A DNA stretch of 16,134 nucleotides, taken from assembly GCA_000434935.1 (NCBI GenBank), contig FR882191.1:39434-55567 (forward strand), read 5' to 3'. This stretch comes from Bacteroides sp. CAG:709 (GTDB taxonomy: Bacteria; Bacteroidota; Bacteroidia; Bacteroidales; UBA932). How positions within the stretch are numbered: the first letter of the stretch is position 1; each line of letters begins with the position of its first letter. Shown piece after piece: positions 7,876-14,459 of the stretch. A model generated the notes under the pieces. It was not told the origin of the DNA. It saw only the letters and a list, made by a program, of their open reading frames with translations, and made no database searches. A program made the translations under genes and the position numbers.

Positions 7876-7914
7876 ATCACGGGACGACCGCCTCCGGCCG
7901 CCCCGCGATTTTTT
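7876..7914 (+). terminator. Terminator-like hairpin after apt
   Basis: Arms 7876-7890 and 7895-7909 pair with loop CCTC and are followed by TTTTTT. Twelve of 15 positions pair on this strand, mostly G-C; the other three are A-C mismatches. On the opposite strand those three become G-U pairs and the stem is unbroken. The T-run supports termination on the + strand, possibly leaky because of the mismatches. Confidence 0.65.
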
Positions 7915-7957
7915 ACGCATTCTTCGGATATACATATCAACTCATATAAACAAACTT

Positions 7958-8740
7958 ATGTTAAAAAAAACCTTTTTTGCTGCAGTTGTAGCATTGATGG
8001 CGTTCTCGCAGATGGCGAAAGCGCAGACAAACCTCCAAATCTTTTACGACTTCGGTCGTGACCGTAAACAAGTTACCACCACCCTTGAGGGCTTCTATGG
8101 GGACAAATGGGGTAACACTTTCTTTTTCATCGACTACGACTACAAAGCAAGAAAAGCTGATGGAAACAAGGCTCCGTCAGGAACTTACTTCGAGATTGCC
8201 CGTTGCCTGAATTTCTGGCAGAACAGCAAACTGGCTCCTCTCAGCGTGCATGTGGAGTACAATGGCGGTGTTTACAATGAGTATAACATCAACCATGCGT
8301 TCCTCGGCGGTCTTGACTGGTTCTTCCACAGCAAGGATTTCAAGAACACATTGAACCTGAAAGTTCTCGGAAAATACATCGTTTATGACAAGGCCGCTGA
8401 CGGCAGCAGACCTCACAGCAAGGTTCCGATGCAGTTCACCGCTGTCTGGGGCATGCAGGACCTTTTCAATGTCAAGGGCTTGAGATTCAGCGGTTTCGCT
8501 GATTTCTGGTGGCAGAACCATGCAGTATGTCCTGTAAACAAAGAGGGTGAGAGCAAATGGGCAGAAGCAAAAACTTCCAATGTCGTGTTCCTCTCAGAGC
8601 CACAGCTCTGGTATGCAGTAGGCCAGCACTTCGGCGTGGACAATCTCAATGTCGGTACCGAGCTTGAGCTTTCTTATGACTTCGGTTCAGCAAAAGGCTT
8701 CTGGTGCCGTCCATGTCTGGGTGTAAAGTGGGTTTTCTAA
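7958..8740 (+). CDS. DUF5020 family outer-membrane protein, Tsx-like nucleoside channel
   Basis: The 260-residue protein has a signal peptide (MLKKTFFAAVVALMAFSQMAKA, cleavage before QTNLQ). The rest is a small beta-barrel rich in aromatic residues, ending in GVKWVF. NLQIFYDFGRDRKQVTTTLE, DKWGNTFFFIDYDY, FEIARCLNFW and VEYNGGVY are the recurring motifs of the Bacteroidetes DUF5020 family, which I place near the Tsx nucleoside-specific channels. I chose ATG 7958, which opens directly on the signal peptide; an in-frame extension to 7811 runs back through apt and the hairpin. The NCS2 purine permease follows after 13 bases, which supports nucleobase or nucleoside passage across the outer membrane. 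No convincing promoter motif was found in the 43 bases between the apt hairpin and the start, so readthrough from apt is possible. Confidence 0.78.
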   Translation: MLKKTFFAAVVALMAFSQMAKAQTNLQIFYDFGRDRKQVTTTLEGFYGDKWGNTFFFIDYDYKARKADGNKAPSGTYFEIARCLNFWQNSKLAPLSVHVEYNGGVYNEYNINHAFLGGLDWFFHSKDFKNTLNLKVLGKYIVYDKAADGSRPHSKVPMQFTAVWGMQDLFNVKGLRFSGFADFWWQNHAVCPVNKEGESKWAEAKTSNVVFLSEPQLWYAVGQHFGVDNLNVGTELELSYDFGSAKGFWCRPCLGVKWVF

Positions 8741-8753
8741 TCATTGACAAGCC

Positions 8754-10058
8754 ATGAACTTACTTTTGCAGAAAACCTTCGGTCTGGATCCGGCAAAGCA
8801 CAGCATCAAGACTGAAATCATTGCCGGTCTCACCACTTTCCTCACGATGGCCTATATCCTGGCCGTGAACCCTAACATCTTCTCGAATCTTGCTTCTATG
8901 GGCATGCCTACGGATGCCGTGTTCACCGCCACTGCTCTTGCAGCGATTGTCGGCTGTCTCGTGATGTCCATCTATGCCAAGAAACCTTTCGGACTTGCTC
9001 CGGGCATGGGCCTCAATGCCTTCTTCGTCTTCACCGTATGCATAGGCATGAAGATTCCATGGCAGCTGGCACTGACAGCGGTGTTTATCGAGGGTGTCAT
9101 CTTTATCCTACTGACAGTCACCAATGTACGCAAGCTTATCGTGGATGCCATTCCGATGAACCTCAAGCGTGCCATCGGTGCCGGTATCGGTCTTTATATC
9201 GCTTTCATCGGTCTTAAATCTGCGGGCGTTATTGCCGGTAGTGAGGCTACTTTCGTGACACTTGGCGATTTGTCCGACAAAACCGTCATTCTGGCGATTG
9301 TAGGTCTTGTCCTCACTTCTGCGCTGGTGATTCTCAAAGTCCGCGGCGGCATGCTCATCGGCATAATCGCCACCACCATCATCGGTATTCCTATGGGCGT
9401 TACCCATTACAACGGCGTGATGTCCACCCCTCCCAGCATTGACGCGATCTTCTGCCAATTCGATTGGTCCCAGGTATTTTCCTGGCAGATGGTCGGCATC
9501 GTGTTCACGTTCCTTTTCATTGACATGTTCGATACGATCGGAACTGTCGTAGGCGTGTCCGTGAAGTCAGGAATGGTGGACAAGGACGGCAATGTGGACG
9601 GCATCAACAAGGTGCTCATGGCTGATGCCGTGGCTACTGTAGCCGGCGCCATGTGCGGAACCAGTACCACCACCACATATATCGAGAGTGCTTCCGGTGT
9701 TTCAGAGGGCGGCCGTACAGGTCTGACGTCATTCGTCATTGCCATTTGTTTCGCAGCAGCTCTCTTCTTCTCGCCATTGTTCCTTGCTATTCCAGCCGCA
9801 GCTACAGGTCCTGTCCTGTTCATCGTGGGCGTGATGATGGCAGCCCCTGTGAAGAGCATCGATTGGGAGGACTATGCCGATGCAATTCCTGCATTCGTGA
9901 CAATGCTTCTCATGCCGTTGACCTACAGCATTTCCGACGGTATCATGCTGGGTATGATCACCTATGTGGTCCTTAACGCATTGACAGGCAAGTTCAAGAA
10001 GATTTCCATCACAATGTGGATTCTCGCCGCGCTCTTCATTATGAGGTACGCGATGTAG
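8754..10058 (+). CDS. NCS2 family (AzgA/PbuG-type) purine permease
   Basis: This is an inner-membrane proton-coupled transporter for adenine, guanine or hypoxanthine. Its 434 residues are the normal length for the AzgA branch of NCS2. Motifs seen are TTFLTMAYILAVNP (27-40), FGLAPGMGLNAFF (79-91), FIDMFDTIGTVVGV near residue 257 and GTSTTTTYIESASGVSEGG near residue 302, all signatures of the COG2252 branch rather than of the uracil/xanthine UraA branch. It is very hydrophobic throughout. It starts 13 bases after the DUF5020 channel and is almost certainly co-transcribed with it. With apt immediately upstream, adenine is the most economical guess for substrate, but guanine or hypoxanthine cannot be excluded from the sequence. 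Confidence 0.92.
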   Translation: MNLLLQKTFGLDPAKHSIKTEIIAGLTTFLTMAYILAVNPNIFSNLASMGMPTDAVFTATALAAIVGCLVMSIYAKKPFGLAPGMGLNAFFVFTVCIGMKIPWQLALTAVFIEGVIFILLTVTNVRKLIVDAIPMNLKRAIGAGIGLYIAFIGLKSAGVIAGSEATFVTLGDLSDKTVILAIVGLVLTSALVILKVRGGMLIGIIATTIIGIPMGVTHYNGVMSTPPSIDAIFCQFDWSQVFSWQMVGIVFTFLFIDMFDTIGTVVGVSVKSGMVDKDGNVDGINKVLMADAVATVAGAMCGTSTTTTYIESASGVSEGGRTGLTSFVIAICFAAALFFSPLFLAIPAAATGPVLFIVGVMMAAPVKSIDWEDYADAIPAFVTMLLMPLTYSISDGIMLGMITYVVLNALTGKFKKISITMWILAALFIMRYAM

Positions 10059-10066
10059 GCATCGTG

Positions 10067-10097
10067 ATGTGGCCGCGTCCCGGCGCGGTGTTCACAT
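10067..10097 (+). terminator. GC-rich interrupted hairpin after the purine permease
   Basis: ATGTG (10067-10071) pairs with CACAT (10093-10097), and CCGCG (10073-10077) with CGCGG (10084-10088) around loop TCCCGG. A bulge and a 4-base side loop separate the two stems. It starts nine bases after the permease stop. There is no proper T-tract after it, so a terminator role is weakly supported; it may protect the mRNA 3' end. Confidence 0.35.
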
Positions 10098-10123
10098 GTT
10101 GATAACTTTTCCATTGAAAACCC

Positions 10124-10154
10124 TTTGATAAGGGAGATGGATTTTATAATTTTG
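10124..10154 (+). promoter_or_regulatory. Near-consensus Bacteroidetes promoter for nrdDG
   Basis: TTTG (10124-10127), 19 bases, then TAATTTTG (10147-10154) match the -33/-7 consensus TTTG and TAnnTTTG completely with typical spacing. Transcription would start near 10161, about 50 bases before nrdD. The -33 element lies in the loop of a 5-bp dyad, CCCTT-TGAT-AAGGG (10121-10134). Confidence 0.75.
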
Positions 10155-10156
10155 TA

Positions 10157-10193
10157 AGTCCGATTCGGTGACCCCGGATTGGGCTTTATTTTT
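10157..10193 (+). promoter_or_regulatory. Terminator-like hairpin in the nrdD leader
   Basis: Arms 10157-10168 and 10174-10185 form 12 consecutive pairs (three G-U) around loop TGACC. Positions 10185-10193 are T except one A. The structure begins right at the expected transcription start and ends 27 bases before the nrdD ATG. It may be an attenuator for nrdDG or a terminator stopping readthrough from the purine permease operon. Confidence 0.6.
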
Positions 10194-10211
10194 AATAATT
10201 CAAAAATAGCT

Positions 10212-12401
10212 ATGGACGTTTACAAGACTAACGGTTCGTACGAGGAGTATGACAGGGAAAAGCTGATACGAGGTATTCACGAAGCATATAAGACTGCCGG
10301 ACAGGAATGCCCTGAAGCTGTGGTAATTTCGATTGTGGACAATCTTTATATATATGACAAGATCGCCAGCAAGGAAATTCGCCGCCAGGTCGAGGAGTCA
10401 TTGATGTCCATAAACAAGAAGGTCGCCCTCGCGTACATCGAAAAATTCGACGCTGGCATCGACCTCCGCAAGAAGCGCGACTTCATCCGCGACTATATCA
10501 AGGCTTCCAATGCCGCGACCGGCTCCAAGTTCGATTCCAATGCCAATGTCACACGCAAGAACATCGTGACTCTCGGTCAGGAACTGTATAAGGAGAACAA
10601 TATCAAGCAGAACCGCTATATCATGAAGGACAAGATCAAGGCAATGTACGGCAAACGTCTTGCTGAGCAGTACATTGATGACCTGGAAAGCCATGTCCTC
10701 TACAAGCATGACGAGAGCGGCACTCCGGGATATCCATATTGCGTAGCCATCACGATGTATCCGTTCCTGGAAAGCGGCCTGAGGGAATTGGGCGGCGTGT
10801 CCATTGCACCGACTGACCTCAAGTCTTTCTGCGGAGAGTTCATCAACCTTGTCTATTCCATTTCATCACAGTTCATGGGAGCGGTCGCTACTCCGGAATT
10901 CCTGATGTACCTCGACTATTTCATCCGCAAGGACTATGGCGAGAACTATACGGACAGGCTCGGAGAGGTGGTCGAGAACAATACCAAGCAGCGCACGCTG
11001 GAGAAGGTCATTGACAATTACTTCCAGCAGGTCGTGCACTCGATGAACATGCCGGCTGGAAACCGCGGCTATCAGACGGTTTTCTGGAACATCGGCTATT
11101 TCGACAAGCCTTATTTCGAGGGCGTGTTCGGCGATTTCCGCTTCCCTGACGGCACTGCGCCGAAATGGGAGACATTGTCCTGGCTGCAGAAGCATTTCAT
11201 GAACTGGTTCAATGAGGAAAGGAACCATTATATCCTGACCTTCCCGGTCGAGACGATGGCGCTCCTGACCGACGGCGGGGATGATTATGCGGACAAGGAT
11301 TATGCTGACTTTACGGCGGAGATGTGGTCGAAAGGCCATAGCTTCTTCTGCTACATTTCGAACAGCCCGGACAGCCTCTCAAGCTGCTGCCGTCTGCGTA
11401 ACTCATTGAAAGACATGGATAATTCAGATGAGGAGCATAACCATACCACCCATCAGTATTCCATGGGTACAGCATCGGTGGCGACCGGTTCCAAGTCCGT
11501 GATGACCATTAATCTGAACAGGCTTATACAGATTGCCGCAAGGAAATTCTTCAAGGAGACGCAAGGCGTAGACATTCCTGAGGGACAGCCGCTTGCCAAG
11601 GAATTGAAATACGACAAGAAGGCATTGTACGGATTCATTGACGCTGAAATCAGCGAGATGACGGGCAGGGTACACAAGTATCAGACCGCTTTCAATGAGA
11701 TTATCCTGGATTTCCTCAAGGCGGATATGCTGGACGTCTATAAGGCCGGTTTCATCGACATGCGCAAGCAGTACCTTACCATCGGTGTGAACGGCCTGAC
11801 CGACGCTGCCGAGTTCCTGGGTCTGGAGATTTCGCCGAACGAGGAGTACCGCGAGTTCGTGAACACGATTCTGGAGACCATAAACATCTCCAACAGAAAG
11901 GACAAGACGCGCGACACCATGTTCAATACTGAGTTCGTGCCGGGTGAGAATCTTTCCGGAAAGAACTACAAGTGGGACAAGAAGGACGGGTTCTTCGTAT
12001 CGTCGAAGCACAATATGTACAGTTCCTACTTCTACAATCCGGAGGATGAGTCATTGTCAATGATCGACAAGTTCAAACTCCACGGAGAGGATTATGTGAA
12101 ATATCTGGATGGCGGTTCGGCGCTGCACATGAACATTGCCGAGCATCTGAGCAAGGACCAGTACAGGCAGCTGCTCAATGTCGCTGCGCATTACGGCACG
12201 AATTATTTCACATTCAACTGCCGCAATACTGTCTGCAACGACTGCGGCTACATCAGCAAGGATACATTGACCGTATGTCCTAAGTGCGGAAGCCACAACC
12301 TGGATTACCTGACCCGTGTCATCGGCTACCTGAAGCGTGTGTCTTCTTTCAGCGAGATGCGTCAGGAGGAGGCAGCGCACAGGTTCTACGCAGAGAAATA
12401 G
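10212..12401 (+). CDS. nrdD: Anaerobic ribonucleoside-triphosphate reductase (class III)
   Basis: This oxygen-sensitive glycyl-radical enzyme reduces NTPs to dNTPs in anaerobes. It has 729 residues. Residues 1 to ~90 form an ATP-cone for allosteric control (VYKTNGSYEEYDREKLIRGI and following). The central domain includes NSPDSLSSCCRLRN with the paired active-site region cysteines. The C-terminal zinc site has C675-x2-C678 and C689-x2-C692, followed by the glycyl-radical motif TRVIGYL with G705 as the radical glycine. I chose ATG 10212, which gives MDVYKTNGS; an in-frame TTG at 10179 lies inside the leader hairpin. nrdG follows after 11 bases, and a strong promoter precedes it. It is complete and all key residues are present. 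Confidence 0.96.
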   Translation: MDVYKTNGSYEEYDREKLIRGIHEAYKTAGQECPEAVVISIVDNLYIYDKIASKEIRRQVEESLMSINKKVALAYIEKFDAGIDLRKKRDFIRDYIKASNAATGSKFDSNANVTRKNIVTLGQELYKENNIKQNRYIMKDKIKAMYGKRLAEQYIDDLESHVLYKHDESGTPGYPYCVAITMYPFLESGLRELGGVSIAPTDLKSFCGEFINLVYSISSQFMGAVATPEFLMYLDYFIRKDYGENYTDRLGEVVENNTKQRTLEKVIDNYFQQVVHSMNMPAGNRGYQTVFWNIGYFDKPYFEGVFGDFRFPDGTAPKWETLSWLQKHFMNWFNEERNHYILTFPVETMALLTDGGDDYADKDYADFTAEMWSKGHSFFCYISNSPDSLSSCCRLRNSLKDMDNSDEEHNHTTHQYSMGTASVATGSKSVMTINLNRLIQIAARKFFKETQGVDIPEGQPLAKELKYDKKALYGFIDAEISEMTGRVHKYQTAFNEIILDFLKADMLDVYKAGFIDMRKQYLTIGVNGLTDAAEFLGLEISPNEEYREFVNTILETINISNRKDKTRDTMFNTEFVPGENLSGKNYKWDKKDGFFVSSKHNMYSSYFYNPEDESLSMIDKFKLHGEDYVKYLDGGSALHMNIAEHLSKDQYRQLLNVAAHYGTNYFTFNCRNTVCNDCGYISKDTLTVCPKCGSHNLDYLTRVIGYLKRVSSFSEMRQEEAAHRFYAEK

Positions 12402-12412
12402 GTATATCGCCA

Positions 12413-12913
12413 ATGATAAAATATGTACCGGAAATGACCAGCGTCGTCATGGAGGAGATTCCCGACATGGTGACGCTGGCTGTTGATATTTCGAATTGTA
12501 CAGGTCTCTGTGAGGGCTGCCACTCCCCGTTTCTCCGCAAGGATGTAGGCGTGGAGCTGACGCCAGCTGTAATTGACAAGCTTCTGGCTGACAATTTCGG
12601 CGTGAACTGTTTTCTGTTTCTCGGCGAGGGGAACGATAGCGCGGCGCTGATGTCCGTCGCTTCCTACATCTGCAATGCTTATCCGGCCGTGTCCCTGGCC
12701 ATATATTCCGGCAGGGAAAACGTCGAGGATGACATCTACGCCCTCTTCGATTATGTCAAGGTCGGTCCATATCGCCCCGACTGCGGCCCGCTGAATTCCA
12801 CAACGACGAATCAGCGTCTCTACCGCGTGAGTCACCATGACGACATGGGTCAATGCCGTTTCACCCTGCAGGACATTACTTCCCGTTTCTGGCATCGCCA
12901 CGTATCTCAGTGA
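12413..12913 (+). CDS. nrdG: Anaerobic ribonucleotide reductase activating protein (radical SAM)
   Basis: This radical-SAM activase uses a [4Fe-4S] cluster and S-adenosylmethionine to generate the glycyl radical on NrdD. It is a short protein of 166 residues. The cluster motif C29-x3-C33-x2-C36 lies in SNCTGLCEGCHSP. In the position of the usual GGD/GGE SAM-binding segment it has FLGEGND (69-75), a variant. The C-terminal part, YDYVKVGPY-like (FDYVKVGPYRPDCGPL) and STTNQRLYRV, is the Bacteroidetes NrdG signature. I chose ATG 12413, 11 bases after nrdD; an in-frame extension to 12284 runs inside nrdD. It is the last gene of its operon and convergent with the ABC permease operon. Confidence 0.92.
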   Translation: MIKYVPEMTSVVMEEIPDMVTLAVDISNCTGLCEGCHSPFLRKDVGVELTPAVIDKLLADNFGVNCFLFLGEGNDSAALMSVASYICNAYPAVSLAIYSGRENVEDDIYALFDYVKVGPYRPDCGPLNSTTTNQRLYRVSHHDDMGQCRFTLQDITSRFWHRHVSQ

Positions 12914-12923
12914 CTTGGCCCGG

Positions 12924-13023
12924 ACGCACCTCATTTAGTTTTCGCGTGCGTGAAAAGGCCAGATTTACGCACGTCATCGCATTTTTGCGGCTCGATGTGC
13001 GTGGAAAACGTTTTAGTGCGCAC
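12924..13023. repeat. Stem-loop block in the nrdG/ABC convergent gap
   Basis: Alternating ACGCAC and GTGCGT elements occur at 12924, 12946, 12967 and 12997, and the palindrome GTGCGCAC lies at 13016-13023. They pair as hairpins 12924-12951 (6 bp) and 12965-13004. The latter has an 11-bp outer stem including wobble pairs, and an inner CGCA-TTTT-TGCG hairpin at 12978-12989. No reading frame in it looks coding. Whether it is a non-coding RNA, a repeat family member or terminator relics cannot be told from one copy. Confidence 0.6.
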
Positions 13024-13033
13024 GTAAAGACAA

Positions 13034-13084
13034 CCGAACGTGGAAACGTGGCCAAAAAAAGCCTGCGTTTCCACGCTCGGTTTT
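13034..13084. terminator. Large, probably bidirectional terminator between nrdG and the ABC operon
   Basis: Arms 13034-13048 and 13066-13080 pair at 14 of 15 positions (the exception is A-C, a G-U pair on the other strand). The 17-base loop holds GGCC, seven A and GCC. On the + strand TTTTATG follows. On the - strand, a smaller GCGT-GGAA-ACGC hairpin is followed by AGGC and a run of seven T (13060-13054), so either orientation could terminate. Confidence 0.75.
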
Positions 13085-13161
13085 ATGACTCATTGAAAAT
13101 CAACTTCCCCGAAAACCATGCGTGACCGTGTCCCGCCGACATGGAAGAACCAACCATATCA

Positions 13162-14451
13162 CTAATCGTTCCCGTCACCGGCGATGATGCGGCGATCCTC
13201 ATCCAGATCCACACCTGCACGGGCAGCAAGTTCACGCTTCTTCTCCTCAAGCATCTCCTTGTGATGGAGATACCAGTTCTCTGCATAAACCGCGATACAT
13301 GCCAGGGCGAAATAAACAATAGTCTGGATGGTCAATGCCACCATCTGGTCATGAGCCGTTCCGAAATCGCCACCGGCGGTATTCAAGTTAATGAATGCCT
13401 GGCAGCCGAACGTCGTAGGGAAAATGTACGAGAACCACTTCCAGAACTCAGGGAATGCCTCGGTCGGCCATGAAAAGCCGGTAAGGAAGAGGCATACAGG
13501 TGACATTACGAGGAATAGCAGGAATACTGACTCCCTTCTTGTGATGAGCGAACTCCACGCCATCGAGAACATTACGCAATCCGTGACGAAGAACAGCAGG
13601 AGCAACAGGATTTCCCAGAACTCACCCCTCTGCGGGATGCCGAACAATGCCGGGATTATACATGCTATGTAGATGGATATTCCTATGTAAATCAGCCAGT
13701 AAGCGGCGCCGCGCCCGAGTACCACACGACCTACGCCGTGGCCCTCCAGCTTGTCAGGCAATGAAGCGAAACTGCGGTTCTCCTCGCGCGCCGTTCCCAC
13801 AAGCATCGACATTCCGTAGAACAAAGTCTGCTGCACGATGACCAGCAGAATTGCCGACAGCAGGAACAATGAATATGAAAATGCCCTGTTATACGGATTG
13901 TTTTCCTCGTACGGAATGGCCTGTATCAATGCCTCTGCTTGTTCTCCGGAAAATCCGGCCGCAGCGTAGCGCTCCATCTGAATGCTGCCTACTTCATTGA
14001 GCATCACCATATTGGCCGCCATGAGGATATTCTTGTAATAAAGGAAACTGCTCATGTCCGCGTAAGCCGACAATGTCGCCGTCTCCAAGCGGGCAAGCTT
14101 CTCGCCATAATCTGCCGGGAAATACAAGTAGCCTCTGATCTTGCCATCTTTCATGAGGTCCTGCGCCTCATTGACATTGACACAATGATATCTGACGGCA
14201 CATTCTCTCGTGGCATCGACCTCGCGCGCGAACCTGCGGCTTGCGGAGCAGTCGGCATTGTCCACCACGGCGATAGGCGTCTCGCTCAACACACCGTTCA
14301 GGTACATGAAATTGTACAAAATCGGGTAGGCGAGACCGGCCAGGAAGAATATCACCATCACTCCGGAATCGGAGAAAATCAGCTTCAACTCATGGGTGAA
14401 AATTCCCCAGAAGTCCTCCAGCCATTGCTTTATGTAACTATCTTTCTTCAT
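13162..14451 (-). CDS. ABC-2 type transporter permease (YhhJ/YbhS-like), second copy
   Basis: This is the membrane subunit of a type-2 ABC exporter. It has 429 residues. An N-terminal cytoplasmic segment is followed by a first membrane helix (VMVIFFLAGLAYPILYNFMY). Next is a long extracytoplasmic domain (about 55-190) with IAVVDNADCSASRRFAREVDAT. Five hydrophobic segments follow in the C-terminal half (from about 195 to 405). A charged tail ends in DLDEDRRIIAGDGND. It has the ABC2_membrane_3 fold layout. It is the distal gene of a - strand operon, starting 8 bases after the upstream permease, with which it shares architecture and local motifs (VDNxxxSxxRxFAxxxDAT), so the two probably form a heterodimer. 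The charged C-terminal extension is absent from the partner. No ATPase is encoded downstream. Confidence 0.87.
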   Translation of the reverse strand: MKKDSYIKQWLEDFWGIFTHELKLIFSDSGVMVIFFLAGLAYPILYNFMYLNGVLSETPIAVVDNADCSASRRFAREVDATRECAVRYHCVNVNEAQDLMKDGKIRGYLYFPADYGEKLARLETATLSAYADMSSFLYYKNILMAANMVMLNEVGSIQMERYAAAGFSGEQAEALIQAIPYEENNPYNRAFSYSLFLLSAILLVIVQQTLFYGMSMLVGTAREENRSFASLPDKLEGHGVGRVVLGRGAAYWLIYIGISIYIACIIPALFGIPQRGEFWEILLLLLFFVTDCVMFSMAWSSLITRRESVFLLFLVMSPVCLFLTGFSWPTEAFPEFWKWFSYIFPTTFGCQAFINLNTAGGDFGTAHDQMVALTIQTIVYFALACIAVYAENWYLHHKEMLEEKKRELAARAGVDLDEDRRIIAGDGND

Positions 14452-14459
14452 GATGCCGT

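Noticed and set aside
7811..7957. 49-residue N-terminal extension of the DUF5020 protein
   Set aside because: It overlaps apt and the terminator hairpin and would bury the signal peptide.
7915..7957. Purine riboswitch before the DUF5020-NCS2 pair
   Set aside because: The 43-base spacer is too short for an aptamer and no purine-riboswitch core is visible.
11424..12011. 195-residue open frame on the - strand inside nrdD
   Set aside because: It is a shadow of a conserved nrdD region with no promoter, motif or independent support.
12284..12412. 43-residue N-terminal extension of NrdG
   Set aside because: It lies inside the nrdD zinc-site and glycyl-radical coding region in another frame; the ATG at 12413 gives the family N-terminus.
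13034..13080. Short CRISPR-like or attachment-site repeat
   Set aside because: The repeated CGTGGAAACG units are inverted terminator arms with no regular spacer array and no integrase or tRNA nearby.
12853..13125. 90-residue + strand frame spanning the end of nrdG and the stem-loop block
   Set aside because: It starts inside nrdG in another frame and runs through hairpins and the terminator; the sequence looks non-coding.
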